Assembly: GCA_046328035.1 (NCBI GenBank)
Contig: JAXLXI010000004.1
Span: 124,001 to 188,000 of the forward strand
Direction: 5' to 3'
Length of the DNA stretch: 64,000 nucleotides
Source: JBGASG01 sp046328035
GTDB lineage: Bacteria > Cyanobacteriota > Vampirovibrionia > Obscuribacterales > Obscuribacteraceae
Shown here: positions 44,629 to 53,703 of the stretch, in pieces
Numbering within the stretch: the stretch's first letter is position 1
How the letters are laid out: each line of letters starts with the position of its first letter
Program-made: the position numbers and the translations under genes
The notes under the pieces: generated by a model
Databases searched by the model: none
What the model saw: only the letters and a program-made list of their open reading frames with translations
Told to the model about the DNA's origin: nothing

Positions 44629-45309
44629 TTGAAAATCCTCATAATCGAAGATGACGTCAACATCGCCCGCCTAATTGAATTGGAATTAGGTTACGAGGGC
44701 TATCAGGTGTGCGTCGCCCACGAAGGTAATCAGGGCATAGATGTGTTCAAAAAAGAGCAGCCTGACCTCGTGCTGCTGGACGTCATGCTCCCTGGCTTGG
44801 ATGGCGTCGAAGTTTGCAAACGCCTGCGCGCCATCTCTAAGGTGCCGGTCATCATGCTCACCGCCAAAGACGGCGTCGGCGACCGGGTTCAAGGTCTCGA
44901 CAGTGGTGCTGACGACTACCTCACCAAACCATTCGCAACCGAAGAATTACTGGCTCGCATCCGCGCAGTTATGCGTCGCAAGCCGCAAGAAGGCATCCTC
45001 ACTTACGCAGACCTCTGGATGGACCAGTTGAACCGTGTCGTCAAACGCGGCGAACGCCAGCTCGACCTGCGCGCCAAAGAATTCGACCTGCTCAGACTGT
45101 TCATGCAGTATCCCGAACAAGTGCTGTCGCGCGAATTCATTTTCGACAAAGTCTGGGGCTATGACTTCATCGGCGAATCGAACGTCATCGAAGTGTATAT
45201 CCGTTACTTGCGCTCCAAGCTGGAAGACGGCAACGCCAAGCGCCTGATTCAGACAGTTCGCGGCGAAGGCTATGTCCTGCGCGAGGAAGAGCCGGCTACC
45301 GTCCGGTAA
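44629..45309 (+). CDS. Orphan OmpR/PhoB-family response regulator
   Basis: A 226-residue regulator with receiver D51 (VLLDVMLPGLDG), conserved Lys in YLTKPFATEELL, and a winged-helix domain with LRAKEFDLLRLFMQYPEQVL and NVIEVYIRYLRSKLE. No histidine kinase is adjacent. The start is TTG, supported by GAGGTGA six bases upstream and by homology starting at the next codons (KILIIEDD). A hairpin terminator follows at 45336-45363. Similar single regulators are common in cyanobacteria (RpaB/NblR group), but I cannot place it in one. Confidence 0.92.
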   Translation: MKILIIEDDVNIARLIELELGYEGYQVCVAHEGNQGIDVFKKEQPDLVLLDVMLPGLDGVEVCKRLRAISKVPVIMLTAKDGVGDRVQGLDSGADDYLTKPFATEELLARIRAVMRRKPQEGILTYADLWMDQLNRVVKRGERQLDLRAKEFDLLRLFMQYPEQVLSREFIFDKVWGYDFIGESNVIEVYIRYLRSKLEDGNAKRLIQTVRGEGYVLREEEPATVR

Positions 45310-45335
45310 TCTCCCACAGCCAGTTTCATGTATTC

Positions 45336-45363
45336 AAAAGGCGGCCCTCGCGGGTCGCCTTTT
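45336..45363 (+). terminator. Rho-independent terminator after the response regulator
   Basis: AAAAGGCGGCCC-TCGC-GGGTCGCCTTTT forms a strong stem with one G-T wobble, then TCATTT. It begins 27 bases after the stop codon of the regulator gene. Confidence 0.8.
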
Positions 45364-45384
45364 CATTTCGCCCTGGTTCGAATC

Positions 45385-45416
45385 AAAAAACTGAATTGAT
45401 ATCAATTGAGTTTTTT
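45385..45416. terminator. Near-perfect 32-base palindrome, likely second (two-way) terminator
   Basis: Two 16-base arms, 45385-45400 and 45401-45416, are reverse complements except at one position, starting AAAAAACTG and ending GAGTTTTTT. A-tract and T-tract at the ends allow termination on either strand. The middle AATTGATATCAATT could also bind a protein. It lies 22 bases after the first terminator. Confidence 0.55.
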
Positions 45417-45638
45417 GGCGGGGCGCCTGCGGGCAGACGCGGCGTTACGGAATGTGCCCGAAAGCGGCTACCAAGTGGGAAATTCTCTCTCATTCCATGC
45501 AGACAAGTGGCGATTAGTCAACCCCCTTTAGATATTTTCGTTGTCTACTAAACATATCAATCCCTGCGCTTAACAATCGTTCTTGGGAAAATCCGCATAG
45601 GAACATGAGTTATGGCACTTGCACTGTTTACCCGTGTA

Positions 45639-45653
45639 AAGTTATGATAACTT
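45639..45653. promoter_or_regulatory. Palindrome upstream of the small gene at 45701
   Basis: AAGTTAT-G-ATAACTT is a perfect 15-base inverted repeat 48 bases before the start codon, a usual place for an operator overlapping or next to a promoter. No known regulator consensus is recognised. The rest of 45417-45700 shows nothing else that I can support. Confidence 0.35.
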
Positions 45654-45700
45654 CATAAGGTTGGCTGTCCCTGCCAACGAAGGAAACGAGGTTCACCATA

Positions 45701-45973
45701 ATGTCCGCGGCCCGAAACACTCCACGCACTCTCTCCTCTCACGAGCCATACTTCTTGGAGATTCTTTCGCAGAACTCTCAAGGGTGGCAGATCTGCTTGC
45801 CGCCCGGCTTGCAGATTCACCAGGGTGAGCTGGAGCTGTTGCTCAATAAGGTCTTCGGCGGTCGCCCTCGTACCTCGGACAATCTGGAGCTGGCTCAGCA
45901 ACTGACTATCAACTGGTGTGTCTCCAAGTGCCGCAAAGAAGGCATCAAGCTGGAAGACTGCTGGCCCACGTAG
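45701..45973 (+). CDS. Small hypothetical protein
   Basis: A 90-residue soluble protein (SSHEPYFLEILSQNSQGWQI, LQIHQGELELLLNKVFGG, and NWCVSKCRKEGIKLEDCW). Three Cys lie near the C-terminus. No family recognised. It is preceded by a GAGG-type site and a palindromic possible operator, and followed by a terminator hairpin at 46019-46046, so it looks like a complete single-gene unit. Composition and context argue that it is real. Confidence 0.65.
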   Translation: MSAARNTPRTLSSHEPYFLEILSQNSQGWQICLPPGLQIHQGELELLLNKVFGGRPRTSDNLELAQQLTINWCVSKCRKEGIKLEDCWPT

Positions 45974-45979
45974 CGGCTC

Positions 45980-46006
45980 GATCAGTACGATCAGTACGAT
46001 CAGCAC
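45980..46006. repeat. Short tandem repeat, three units of nine bases
   Basis: GATCAGTAC is repeated at 45980, 45989 and 45998, the third unit reading GATCAGCAC. It lies directly after the small gene and before a terminator. Confidence 0.8.
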
Positions 46007-46018
46007 GCATAGAAAAAG

Positions 46019-46046
46019 AAACTCGCGGCGCACGACCGCGAGTTTT
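46019..46046. terminator. Terminator between the small gene and gyrA (convergent)
   Basis: AAACTCGCGG-CGCACGA-CCGCGAGTTTT forms an eight-base GC-rich stem followed by T residues on the plus strand, with an A-run on the other side. It would end transcription of 45701-45973 and may also serve gyrA from the opposite side. Confidence 0.75.
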
Positions 46047-46086
46047 GTGTTTTTGCGCGCTGCGAGCGTCGTCGGGCGAGAAGGCG

Positions 46087-48564
46087 TTATTCGTCGCCGC
46101 CGCCTGCTTCGTTGTCGGCCTGTCCTTCGACGAACGGTGTGACGTTCATGACGCTGTCGTCTTCCGCCAGCTGTTGCAGGCGCACGCCTGTCGCCATGCG
46201 GCCCTGGGCACTGATCTGGTCTGTCTGCTGACGGACGATCACACCATTTGCGGTGGCGATCATCACTTCATCACCCGGCTGCAGGAAGCGCAAGCAAGCC
46301 ATGCGTGACTGCGCGTTCTTGAACTTGGTGCCGATGATGCCGATGCCGCCCCGTCCTTGCTGGCGGAACTCGTCCAGCTTGACGCGTTTGCCGAAACCGT
46401 CGTTGGTGACAATCAGGACATAACCGTCCGGCTTGGCTTCAACTACATCGAAGCCGACAATCTTGTCGCCTTCACGCAATGTGATGGCGCGCACACCGCG
46501 TGCGGAGCGTCCGAGCGGACGCAGCTCTTCTTCGCTGTAGCGAATGCACATACCGTCGCCGGTGCCGATAATGATGTCGCACTTGCCGTTGGAAGGACGG
46601 ACCCAGCCTAATTCGTCGCCGTCGCCGAGTGTGATGGCGATGATGCCCGATCGGCGCACGTTGGCAAAATCAGTCATGGCGACCTTCTTGATACTACCCT
46701 GTTGGGTGAGCATGACGAAGTACGAGTCGTCGCCGAAGACCGAGACAGGAAGCACGGCCGTCACAGATTCGTTTTGTTGAATCGGAATCAGGTTGACGAT
46801 TGCCAGACCGCGAGCGTTGCGGCTGCCTTCCGGTACATCCATCACCTCAATTGAGTAGACCTGACCACGGCTGGTGAACACGAGCAGTTTGTCGTGCATG
46901 TTGGCCGTGAAGAAGTGCTGCAGATCGTCCTCGTCTTTTGTCTTCACGCCGCTGACGCCGCGGGTATTGCGACGCTGCTTACGGAAAGTATCGAGCGGAA
47001 CGCGCTTGATGTAGTCTTGCTTCGTAATGAATACGGCCATCGGCTCGTTGGGAGTGAGGTCTTTGCGATCCAGTTCGAGATCGGCAGAACTGCCTTCGAT
47101 CTTGGTGCGGCGCTCGTCGCCGAATTTTTCTTTGAGGGCGCGCAATTCGCCTTTGATGATGTCGAGCACACGTTGACGATTTGCCAGAATGTCTTTGAAG
47201 TCTTTGATCTGGGCGACGAGATCGTCATGTTCCTTCTGCAACTTGTCGCGTTCTAATCCTGTCAACCTGCGAAGTTGCATTTCTAGAATCGCGTTGGCTT
47301 GCACCTCGCTCATCTTGAACTTGGCGATCAAGCCCTGACGGGCTTCGTCGACTTCTTTTGCGCCGCGAATGATCTTGATGACGGCGTCGATGTTCTCTTG
47401 CGCTTTGATCAAGCCTTCGACGATATGCAGGCGATCTTCGGCTTTCTTCAAGAAGTAGCGCGTGCGGCGAGTCACCACTTCGATGCGGTGATCGATGAAT
47501 TCTTGAATCAAGTCTTCCAGCTTCAAAGTAGCCGGACGTCCACGCACCAGAGCCAGCGTGTTGACCGGGAACGATTGCTGAAGCTGAGTTTGTTTGTACA
47601 GGTTGTTGAGGATTACTTGCGGATTGGCATCACGCTTCAATTCGATAACGACACGCAGACCGCTGCGATCCGTTTCGTCGTTGACGTCGCTGATGCCGGT
47701 GAGCTTTTCGTCTTTGACCAGGTCGGCAACGCGCTTGGCGAAGGCTTCCGGACCCACCATATAAGGCAGCGAGGTGACGATGATGCCGGTGCGCGATTGT
47801 CTGCCACCACTGCCGGGAATCGTGTCGATAGCCGCGTCACCACGGCACATGATCGAACCTCTGCCCGTTGTGTAGGCTTCGACGATACCGTCCTGACCCA
47901 TGATCGTCCCACCATGCGGGAAGTCAGGGCCTTTGACGTATTGCATCAGTGAACGCGAATCCATGTCAGGATTGTCGATTTTGGCGATGCAACCGTCCAC
48001 GACTTCGCTCAAGTTGTGCGGCGGAATGTTGGTTGCCATACCGACGGCAATTCCGGAAGAGCCGTTAAGCAAGAGCGACGGTACGCGGGTTGGCAGAACT
48101 ACCGGTTCCTTTTTACTGTCGTCGAAGTTGGCGCGCATATCGACCGTTTCCGCTTCGATATCTTCGAGCGTCCAGGTGGCCATCTGCGAAAGGCGTGCTT
48201 CCGTGTAGCGCATGGCAGCCGGCGGGTTATCGAGGTCGCCGAAGTTGCCGTGCCCATCGACCAGCACATATCGGCTTGCCGACGGCTGTGCCAGACGCAC
48301 CAGTGCTTCATAGATAGCCGAGTCGCCGTGCGGGTGATAGTTACCCATCACGTGTCCGACGGTGGTCGCCGACTTCTTGTACTTTTGATCCGGATAAGTG
48401 TTCTGCTCGTGCATGCCGAAAATGATCCGGCGGTGCACCGGCTTCAAGCCGTCGCGGACGTCGGGAATGGCGCGACTGACAATGACTGACATTGCATAGT
48501 CAATGAACGACTTGCGCATCTCGTCGCGCAATTCGACCGAAACAATTCTTTCGCCGCTAGTCAA
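46087..48564 (-). CDS. gyrA: DNA gyrase subunit A
   Basis: An 825-residue type II topoisomerase A chain: FIDYAMSVIVSRAIPDVRDG start, catalytic Tyr Y120 in AAMRYTEARL, and quinolone-region residues HPHGDSAIYEALVR with Ser82 and Glu86, the unmutated-looking state. The C-terminal domain is a six-bladed propeller. The GyrA box at residue 530 reads QRRNTRG rather than QRRGGKG, so gyrase rather than topoisomerase IV is likely but the box is unusual. The start is TTG with GAGGAG seven bases upstream. The C-terminal tail is acidic (GQADNEAGGGDE). Divergent from lysS across 283 bases holding both promoters. Confidence 0.93.
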   Translation of the reverse strand: MTSGERIVSVELRDEMRKSFIDYAMSVIVSRAIPDVRDGLKPVHRRIIFGMHEQNTYPDQKYKKSATTVGHVMGNYHPHGDSAIYEALVRLAQPSASRYVLVDGHGNFGDLDNPPAAMRYTEARLSQMATWTLEDIEAETVDMRANFDDSKKEPVVLPTRVPSLLLNGSSGIAVGMATNIPPHNLSEVVDGCIAKIDNPDMDSRSLMQYVKGPDFPHGGTIMGQDGIVEAYTTGRGSIMCRGDAAIDTIPGSGGRQSRTGIIVTSLPYMVGPEAFAKRVADLVKDEKLTGISDVNDETDRSGLRVVIELKRDANPQVILNNLYKQTQLQQSFPVNTLALVRGRPATLKLEDLIQEFIDHRIEVVTRRTRYFLKKAEDRLHIVEGLIKAQENIDAVIKIIRGAKEVDEARQGLIAKFKMSEVQANAILEMQLRRLTGLERDKLQKEHDDLVAQIKDFKDILANRQRVLDIIKGELRALKEKFGDERRTKIEGSSADLELDRKDLTPNEPMAVFITKQDYIKRVPLDTFRKQRRNTRGVSGVKTKDEDDLQHFFTANMHDKLLVFTSRGQVYSIEVMDVPEGSRNARGLAIVNLIPIQQNESVTAVLPVSVFGDDSYFVMLTQQGSIKKVAMTDFANVRRSGIIAITLGDGDELGWVRPSNGKCDIIIGTGDGMCIRYSEEELRPLGRSARGVRAITLREGDKIVGFDVVEAKPDGYVLIVTNDGFGKRVKLDEFRQQGRGGIGIIGTKFKNAQSRMACLRFLQPGDEVMIATANGVIVRQQTDQISAQGRMATGVRLQQLAEDDSVMNVTPFVEGQADNEAGGGDE

Positions 48565-48847
48565 TTCGATTCTCCTCAGATGCCCTGAAATTGGCGTTGG
48601 CGGTCATCTTCAGCGTGACATTTGGTTTAGAAACAACTAAACGCGCCATCGACTGGCAATGTCCGCCCAACGCGAGCAAAACCTTCGGAATCCGCATGGA
48701 GCCTGATTCCGAAACCCTGAATAAGTATAACATGCAACGTTTCAGCCGCTCCTGAAGCCCAGTTCAGCCATATATAATGTCCATCTGTCGCCAAAATAAG
48801 TTGTTGAGTGACGCGCAGCACTCTGTTTACGATCCGCGGGAGCACCG

Positions 48848-50413
48848 ATGAAAACTGTATCTAGCGAGGGCAAGGGGCAAAAGACGGCCATGGACATGGA
48901 AGCCGAAAGCAATCGTTTTCGTGAAGAAAAGCTGCGTAAACTCAACCAGCTGAAGGATCTGGGCATCAACCCCTATCCGTACCGCTTCGAGCGCACCCAC
49001 AAGGCTATCGAGCTGCAGGAGCTTTTCGCTGATTTGGAAGCGGGAGCCGAAACCGACACCCAGGTCAAGGTTTGCGGACGCATCCTCAACGAGCGCAACA
49101 CCTGGATGTTTGCCGATCTTTACGATGAATCGGGCAAGATTCAGCTGTTTCATCATAAAGAAAGCCTGCCCGAAGAGAAGCTAAAACTGCTCAAACTGTT
49201 CGACAAAGGCGATTTCCTGGGCGCCACGGGCACGGTGCGCCGGACCAAAGCCGGCGAGCTGTCCATTCGTGTCACTGATTTCGAACTACTCGGCAAGTCG
49301 CTGCAGATGCTGCCGGACGGCTGGGAGGGTTTCAAGGATGTGGAAGCCCGTTATCGTCATCGCTACCTCGACTTGATCATGAACCCGGAGCAACGCGAGA
49401 AACTGCGCAAGCGCAGCCTCCTGGTGAGAACGATGCGCGAGTACCTCGACAGTCGTGGTTTCTATGAAATCGAAACGCCGGTTTTGCAGACCGAAGCGGG
49501 CGGAGCCGATGCGCGCCCGTTCATCACGCATCACAACACGCTCGATATAGACATGTATCTGCGCATCGCCACCGAACTGCACCTGAAAAGGTTGATCATC
49601 GGCGGGTTCGAAAAGGTCTACGACATCGGCCGCATCTTCCGCAACGAAGGCATTTCCACCAAACACAACCCCGAATTCACCATGATGGAGTTGTATCAAG
49701 CCTATGGTGACTATAACGACCTGATGGAACTGGTCGAAGAGATGACACTGAATATAGTGCATGTCGTTTGCGGCGGCGAAAACAAAGTCAACTATCAGGG
49801 CACCGAAATCGACTTCAGTCGACCCTGGAAGCGTGTGACGATGGCGCAAGCTATTAAAGATGCCACCGGACTCGATGTAGAAACACTGGCCGATTTCGAA
49901 GCCGCCAAAGCAGCTGCACACAAGTTGGGCATCGAGATCAAAGATGAAGATTCGCGGGGAGCGGTGATCAACCGCATCTTCGAAGAGAAGGGCGAAGAGA
50001 CGCTGATTCAGCCGACCTTCCTGCTCGATTACCCGGTCGAGATTTCACCCTTAACGAAAGTGCACAGGGAAAAGCCCGGCCTGGTAGAGCGCTTTGAACT
50101 TTTTATCTATGGTCGCGAGCACGGCAACGGCTATAGCGAATTGACCGATCCGCTAGACCAGCGCGCTCGTTTGGAGGATCAGCAGCGCAAGAGAGCCGCC
50201 GGAAACGAAGAAGCACAACCCATGGATCAAGACTTCATATTAGCCATGGAATACGGAATGCCGCCTACAATGGGAGTAGGGATCGGCATCGATCGCCTGT
50301 GCATGATCCTCACTGACTCACCGTCAATCCGGGACGTCATCGCGTTCCCGACCATGAAGCCCCTCGGCCCACAAGCTGGCGGCGCCGACTCGGCAGACCA
50401 GGGCGAGAGCTAA
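48848..50413 (+). CDS. lysS: Lysyl-tRNA synthetase, class II
   Basis: A 521-residue class II enzyme. The N-terminal OB fold binds the anticodon (QVKVCGRILNERNTWMFADL). Motif 2 is in FRNEGISTKHNPEFTMMELY, and motif 3 is GVGIGIDRLCMIL. It charges tRNA-Lys. The tail after motif 3 (MKPLGPQAGGADSADQGES) is longer than usual. GGGAG lies seven bases before ATG. A hypothetical gene follows 50 bases downstream on the same strand. Confidence 0.97.
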   Translation: MKTVSSEGKGQKTAMDMEAESNRFREEKLRKLNQLKDLGINPYPYRFERTHKAIELQELFADLEAGAETDTQVKVCGRILNERNTWMFADLYDESGKIQLFHHKESLPEEKLKLLKLFDKGDFLGATGTVRRTKAGELSIRVTDFELLGKSLQMLPDGWEGFKDVEARYRHRYLDLIMNPEQREKLRKRSLLVRTMREYLDSRGFYEIETPVLQTEAGGADARPFITHHNTLDIDMYLRIATELHLKRLIIGGFEKVYDIGRIFRNEGISTKHNPEFTMMELYQAYGDYNDLMELVEEMTLNIVHVVCGGENKVNYQGTEIDFSRPWKRVTMAQAIKDATGLDVETLADFEAAKAAAHKLGIEIKDEDSRGAVINRIFEEKGEETLIQPTFLLDYPVEISPLTKVHREKPGLVERFELFIYGREHGNGYSELTDPLDQRARLEDQQRKRAAGNEEAQPMDQDFILAMEYGMPPTMGVGIGIDRLCMILTDSPSIRDVIAFPTMKPLGPQAGGADSADQGES

Positions 50414-50463
50414 AATTAGATCAGTGCGAAAACAGGTATCCCGCGCTCCACAGGTAACCCGCT

Positions 50464-50982
50464 ATGGGTCTTTCACGTTTCTATCTCTACCAAGGTTACG
50501 TTGTCGTTCCCACCGTCGCGCAGTCAGCTGAAGAAGGCTTCTACATGGATGTGGAGCCGATCCGCCTGGTTGACTCCAATCACAAAAACGAACTGCATGA
50601 ACTGCTAGTGAATGCACTCACCAGCGAAAACCCGGTAGTTCCGACCCCGGATATTCACGAGAAGGGCAGCTCGGCTGTCCTTGAGCGGCTTGGTCTCAAG
50701 AAATGGATGCACTTCGAGAAGCTGGCCACCATGTACACCGTGCATCGCAGTGACACCGCCCTGTCGGTATATCGCACAGGACATGGTCCCGACGAACTGT
50801 GGACCAGAGACGATTCCAGCGACCGCACATTTCCATCCGACGACGCTGAAAGCGCGGCCATCTACATCATGGCCGACATCGCTGCCATCGAAGCGCTGAA
50901 GCCGGCTCCTCTGGGGCTGCCCGGCCCGGTGTCGCGCGGCATTCTACTCGGGCCGCCGCGCGAAAAGACAACGCATTCCTGA
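50464..50982 (+). CDS. Hypothetical protein
   Basis: A 172-residue soluble protein with no family that I recognise (RFYLYQGYVVVPTVAQSAEE, KKWMHFEKLATMYTVHRSD, AAIYIMADIAAIEALKPAP). No signal peptide or membrane helix. The start ATG has AGGTAA about seven bases upstream. It may be cotranscribed with lysS. Convergent with the gene at 50990-51877. Confidence 0.7.
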   Translation: MGLSRFYLYQGYVVVPTVAQSAEEGFYMDVEPIRLVDSNHKNELHELLVNALTSENPVVPTPDIHEKGSSAVLERLGLKKWMHFEKLATMYTVHRSDTALSVYRTGHGPDELWTRDDSSDRTFPSDDAESAAIYIMADIAAIEALKPAPLGLPGPVSRGILLGPPREKTTHS

Positions 50983-50989
50983 AGAAAAC

Positions 50990-51877
50990 TCAGCTCGACA
51001 TCATGTTGGCCCATTCCTGAGCCAGTGCCGCCGTCTTTTCACGAAAGGCGCGAAGCGCTTGCACGCGCTTCATGGCCGGACCAAGTGCTTCCATGCCGCC
51101 CTTCTTCAGCGCGTCCATGCCGACCGCCTGCATGCCCAGGATCTCGGAGTCGACGGCATCCAGAATGGAAATCAGTGAATAGGTAATTACATCGGCGTTG
51201 TTCTGTTCACCACCGTCTCCGCCCTCCGCATCAGCCGATTCGGGCGGTGCTTCCAGACTCAGTGGTTCGGTGTCACCGACTTCGCCTCGCGAGACTCGCA
51301 TCAAACGGGCAAAGATTCTCTTGGTGAGATAGGGCAACTGAGCCAGTCTCAGCGGCTTGCCGTCGGACGACCAGCGGGGTTTCTCACCCGTCGGCTCCAC
51401 TAGCAGTTCGATGAAAACACTCGGCTTGGCGGTTGGATCCACCGCGAGCACTTCCGGTGCGATAAAGGCAAAGCGAATGCTTTTGTTGTCGCCGCTCACC
51501 ATCATCGCCCGCACGCTATTCAGTAACGAGCCCTGATAGAGCGAGCTGGCATCTTCCTTGTTGCTCGCCTTCGGTCTGTGGCAGGTGATCGTAAATGCTT
51601 TGCTCTCTTCGGTTTGATTGAATTGATAGGCATAGCGATAGAAATCGTCAAACAAGCGATCCATCAGTTCGACCATGCCGAGCTGGCAAAGCGCACCGTC
51701 CTTAGCGGCGCCGCCATCCACATTTACATTTTCGCTGACATCGGACAACCAGGCTCGAGTCTCATCTCCAACAAATGTGTTGCTCATCGAAGAGAGAATT
51801 TTTTTGGAAAGCTCTTCCGATTGCCGTTTGCGAATCTGGTCGCGTACTTGTCCGTATTGCTGTTCGTTGGTGGTCAT
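50990..51877 (-). CDS. Hypothetical protein downstream of a Ser/Thr kinase
   Basis: A 295-residue soluble protein with no recognised domain (ETRAWLSDVSENVNVDGGAA, FAFIAPEVLAVDPTAKPSVF, LAQLPYLTKRIFARLMRVSR). It has an acidic, Gly-rich insert (PESADAEGGDGGEQNN). I chose ATG at 51877, preceded by GGGAG; the frame extends to TTG at 51904, which overlaps the kinase stop. It lies directly downstream of the kinase at 51901-53640 and may be cotranscribed with it, so it is a candidate kinase partner or substrate; that is inference. Confidence 0.7.
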   Translation of the reverse strand: MTTNEQQYGQVRDQIRKRQSEELSKKILSSMSNTFVGDETRAWLSDVSENVNVDGGAAKDGALCQLGMVELMDRLFDDFYRYAYQFNQTEESKAFTITCHRPKASNKEDASSLYQGSLLNSVRAMMVSGDNKSIRFAFIAPEVLAVDPTAKPSVFIELLVEPTGEKPRWSSDGKPLRLAQLPYLTKRIFARLMRVSRGEVGDTEPLSLEAPPESADAEGGDGGEQNNADVITYSLISILDAVDSEILGMQAVGMDALKKGGMEALGPAMKRVQALRAFREKTAALAQEWANMMSS

Positions 51878-51900
51878 CTCACTCCCGCCTCTTGAATCAA

Positions 51901-53640
51901 TCAAAACACCTCGTCAACCACGCGTCGCAACCCTTTGATCTTGTCGATCAGTCCCCGCTTGCGCTTGCGTACCGGTTGTTGCACCTGAGCTTGCGGCTGA
52001 GCTGCCTTCGCTTTGCGCGGAGGCACAGCCTTCTTGACCGCAGATTTTCGTTTTCGCTGCTCCGTAGCACGCTTCTGATTATCGGTTCCCTTTGCGGCCG
52101 GTGTTGAACCGGTGGCCGCCTTCTCATTTACCGGAATCACGGTTGATCTCGCATTTGACCCAGCCGATGTCCCACCGGACGGGGCGGAGGCAGCCGGAGC
52201 CTGTAAAGTTTCTTGCACCGGAGCGGGCGTCGCCTTGCTAGAGTCAACCGGCTTGTCCTGGTGGTTGAAGGCAAGAAACGCGCCGCCTGCGGCGACTGCC
52301 ATCAGTGCAAACGCGACTGCTGTCAGGACCAGCTGTTTGGGCGATCTGGCAGGCGCAGCCGCCGGCGCCGATGGCGTCAGAGCGGGCTGAGCGGACACTA
52401 GAGTACTGCTCAGGTCAGCCACGTTTGGCATTTGACCGGACAGTGATGGTGGCACCAGTGCGCTTTCACTTGCATCCGGTGCGGGCTTCGGTGGGGCTGC
52501 CGGTTCCGCCGGCACGGTCCAACCACCTGTCGTCTTCTCTGCCGCAGTGGGCGCTACTTCCTTGGCACCAGTAGTGGTATCAAACTTAGCCACCTCAGAG
52601 CTGACAGCGCGATAGCTTCTCGTACCGGAGCCGGTCTGCGTGGAACTTTGCGCAACATCGGCAGCCGGCGCAGATTCCTGTGGAGCGGCTAGCGGTGCAT
52701 CTGCTTGTGGTGGCGGGGCCGCGGCTTGCACCACCGGCAGTGGATTGACCGGCGTCCCCTCGAATTGCCGGCGCACCTGCTCCAACTGCTCGCGCACCAC
52801 TGTCATCGAAGCTGGCCGATCGTCGGGCGTCGGCGCCAGACAAGCAAGCGTAATAGACTCCAGCTGCGGGCAGTACTTCAGATCTTCAGGAAACGGTGCA
52901 GGCTGCTCCGTCGATTTCAAATAAGCAGTCTCTACAAACGATTGACCGCGAAATGGAACATCGCCGGTCAGACATTCGTACAGAATCACACCCAGTGAGT
53001 AAATATCGGTGCGCTGGTCGGGAAGCGCTTTGCCGACACACTGCTCGGGGCTCATGTAGAGCGGACTGCCGATCATTTGTCCTTGATGCGTGAGCGCTTC
53101 AGTGTTGGGTTCGGCAGACTTGGCGATGCCAAAATCCAGAATTTTCACGAAGTCCGGGCGAACATCGCTGGTGAGCATAATGTTGTCCGGCTTGAGATCG
53201 CGGTGAATCAATCCGTTGGCGTGCGCATACTCCATGGCTTCACATACTTGCAGCAGGATATTCACCGCCCGCTGCGGCGTCAATTTGCCATGATCACGCA
53301 GTTGCTGCTTGAGGCTGATGCCCTCAATCAACTCCATGATCAAGTACGGCTGCGCTTCCTTTGAAATCACCATATCGAACAAAGTCGCGATGTGCGGATG
53401 CTTCAAATTAGCCATAGAAGTGGCTTCGCGCTGAAGCCGCTTAAGACTCACTTCATTGCTCATATGATCTGGCGACAACAACTTCACCGCGACGAAACGC
53501 TTGATGCGCCGTTGTTCAGCTTTGAATATCAGCCCCATGCCGCCCTGCCCGAGCGGCTCGACCAGCACGTACTGGTCTATTACCTTGCCAATGTATTGCT
53601 CGACACTGGGGTGCCATGAAGGTTGTTTGTTTTCACTCAT
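51901..53640 (-). CDS. Ser/Thr protein kinase with Pro/Ala-rich linker and membrane helix
   Basis: A 579-residue kinase: glycine loop GQGGMGLIFK (31-40), ATP lysine K53, HRDLKPDN (146-153), DFGIAKS and GSPLYMSPEQC. A 150-residue Pro/Ala/Ser-rich linker follows the kinase, then a membrane helix at about 432-453 (LTAVAFALMAVAAGGAFLAF). The tail is basic and Lys/Arg-rich (TEQRKRKSAVKKAVPPRKAK). There is no TPR domain, unlike three of the other four kinases in this window. The basic tail could contact the cell wall or nucleic acid. A hypothetical gene is tightly linked downstream. Confidence 0.92.
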   Translation of the reverse strand: MSENKQPSWHPSVEQYIGKVIDQYVLVEPLGQGGMGLIFKAEQRRIKRFVAVKLLSPDHMSNEVSLKRLQREATSMANLKHPHIATLFDMVISKEAQPYLIMELIEGISLKQQLRDHGKLTPQRAVNILLQVCEAMEYAHANGLIHRDLKPDNIMLTSDVRPDFVKILDFGIAKSAEPNTEALTHQGQMIGSPLYMSPEQCVGKALPDQRTDIYSLGVILYECLTGDVPFRGQSFVETAYLKSTEQPAPFPEDLKYCPQLESITLACLAPTPDDRPASMTVVREQLEQVRRQFEGTPVNPLPVVQAAAPPPQADAPLAAPQESAPAADVAQSSTQTGSGTRSYRAVSSEVAKFDTTTGAKEVAPTAAEKTTGGWTVPAEPAAPPKPAPDASESALVPPSLSGQMPNVADLSSTLVSAQPALTPSAPAAAPARSPKQLVLTAVAFALMAVAAGGAFLAFNHQDKPVDSSKATPAPVQETLQAPAASAPSGGTSAGSNARSTVIPVNEKAATGSTPAAKGTDNQKRATEQRKRKSAVKKAVPPRKAKAAQPQAQVQQPVRKRKRGLIDKIKGLRRVVDEVF

Positions 53641-53703
53641 GGCTAAATCCCAGCGATCTACTTGGCAACGGGGCGGGTTTACCTTCCACCATTATGTACC
53701 CAT

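Noticed and set aside
45980..46006. CRISPR array
   Set aside because: Only three nine-base units without spacers; a simple tandem repeat.
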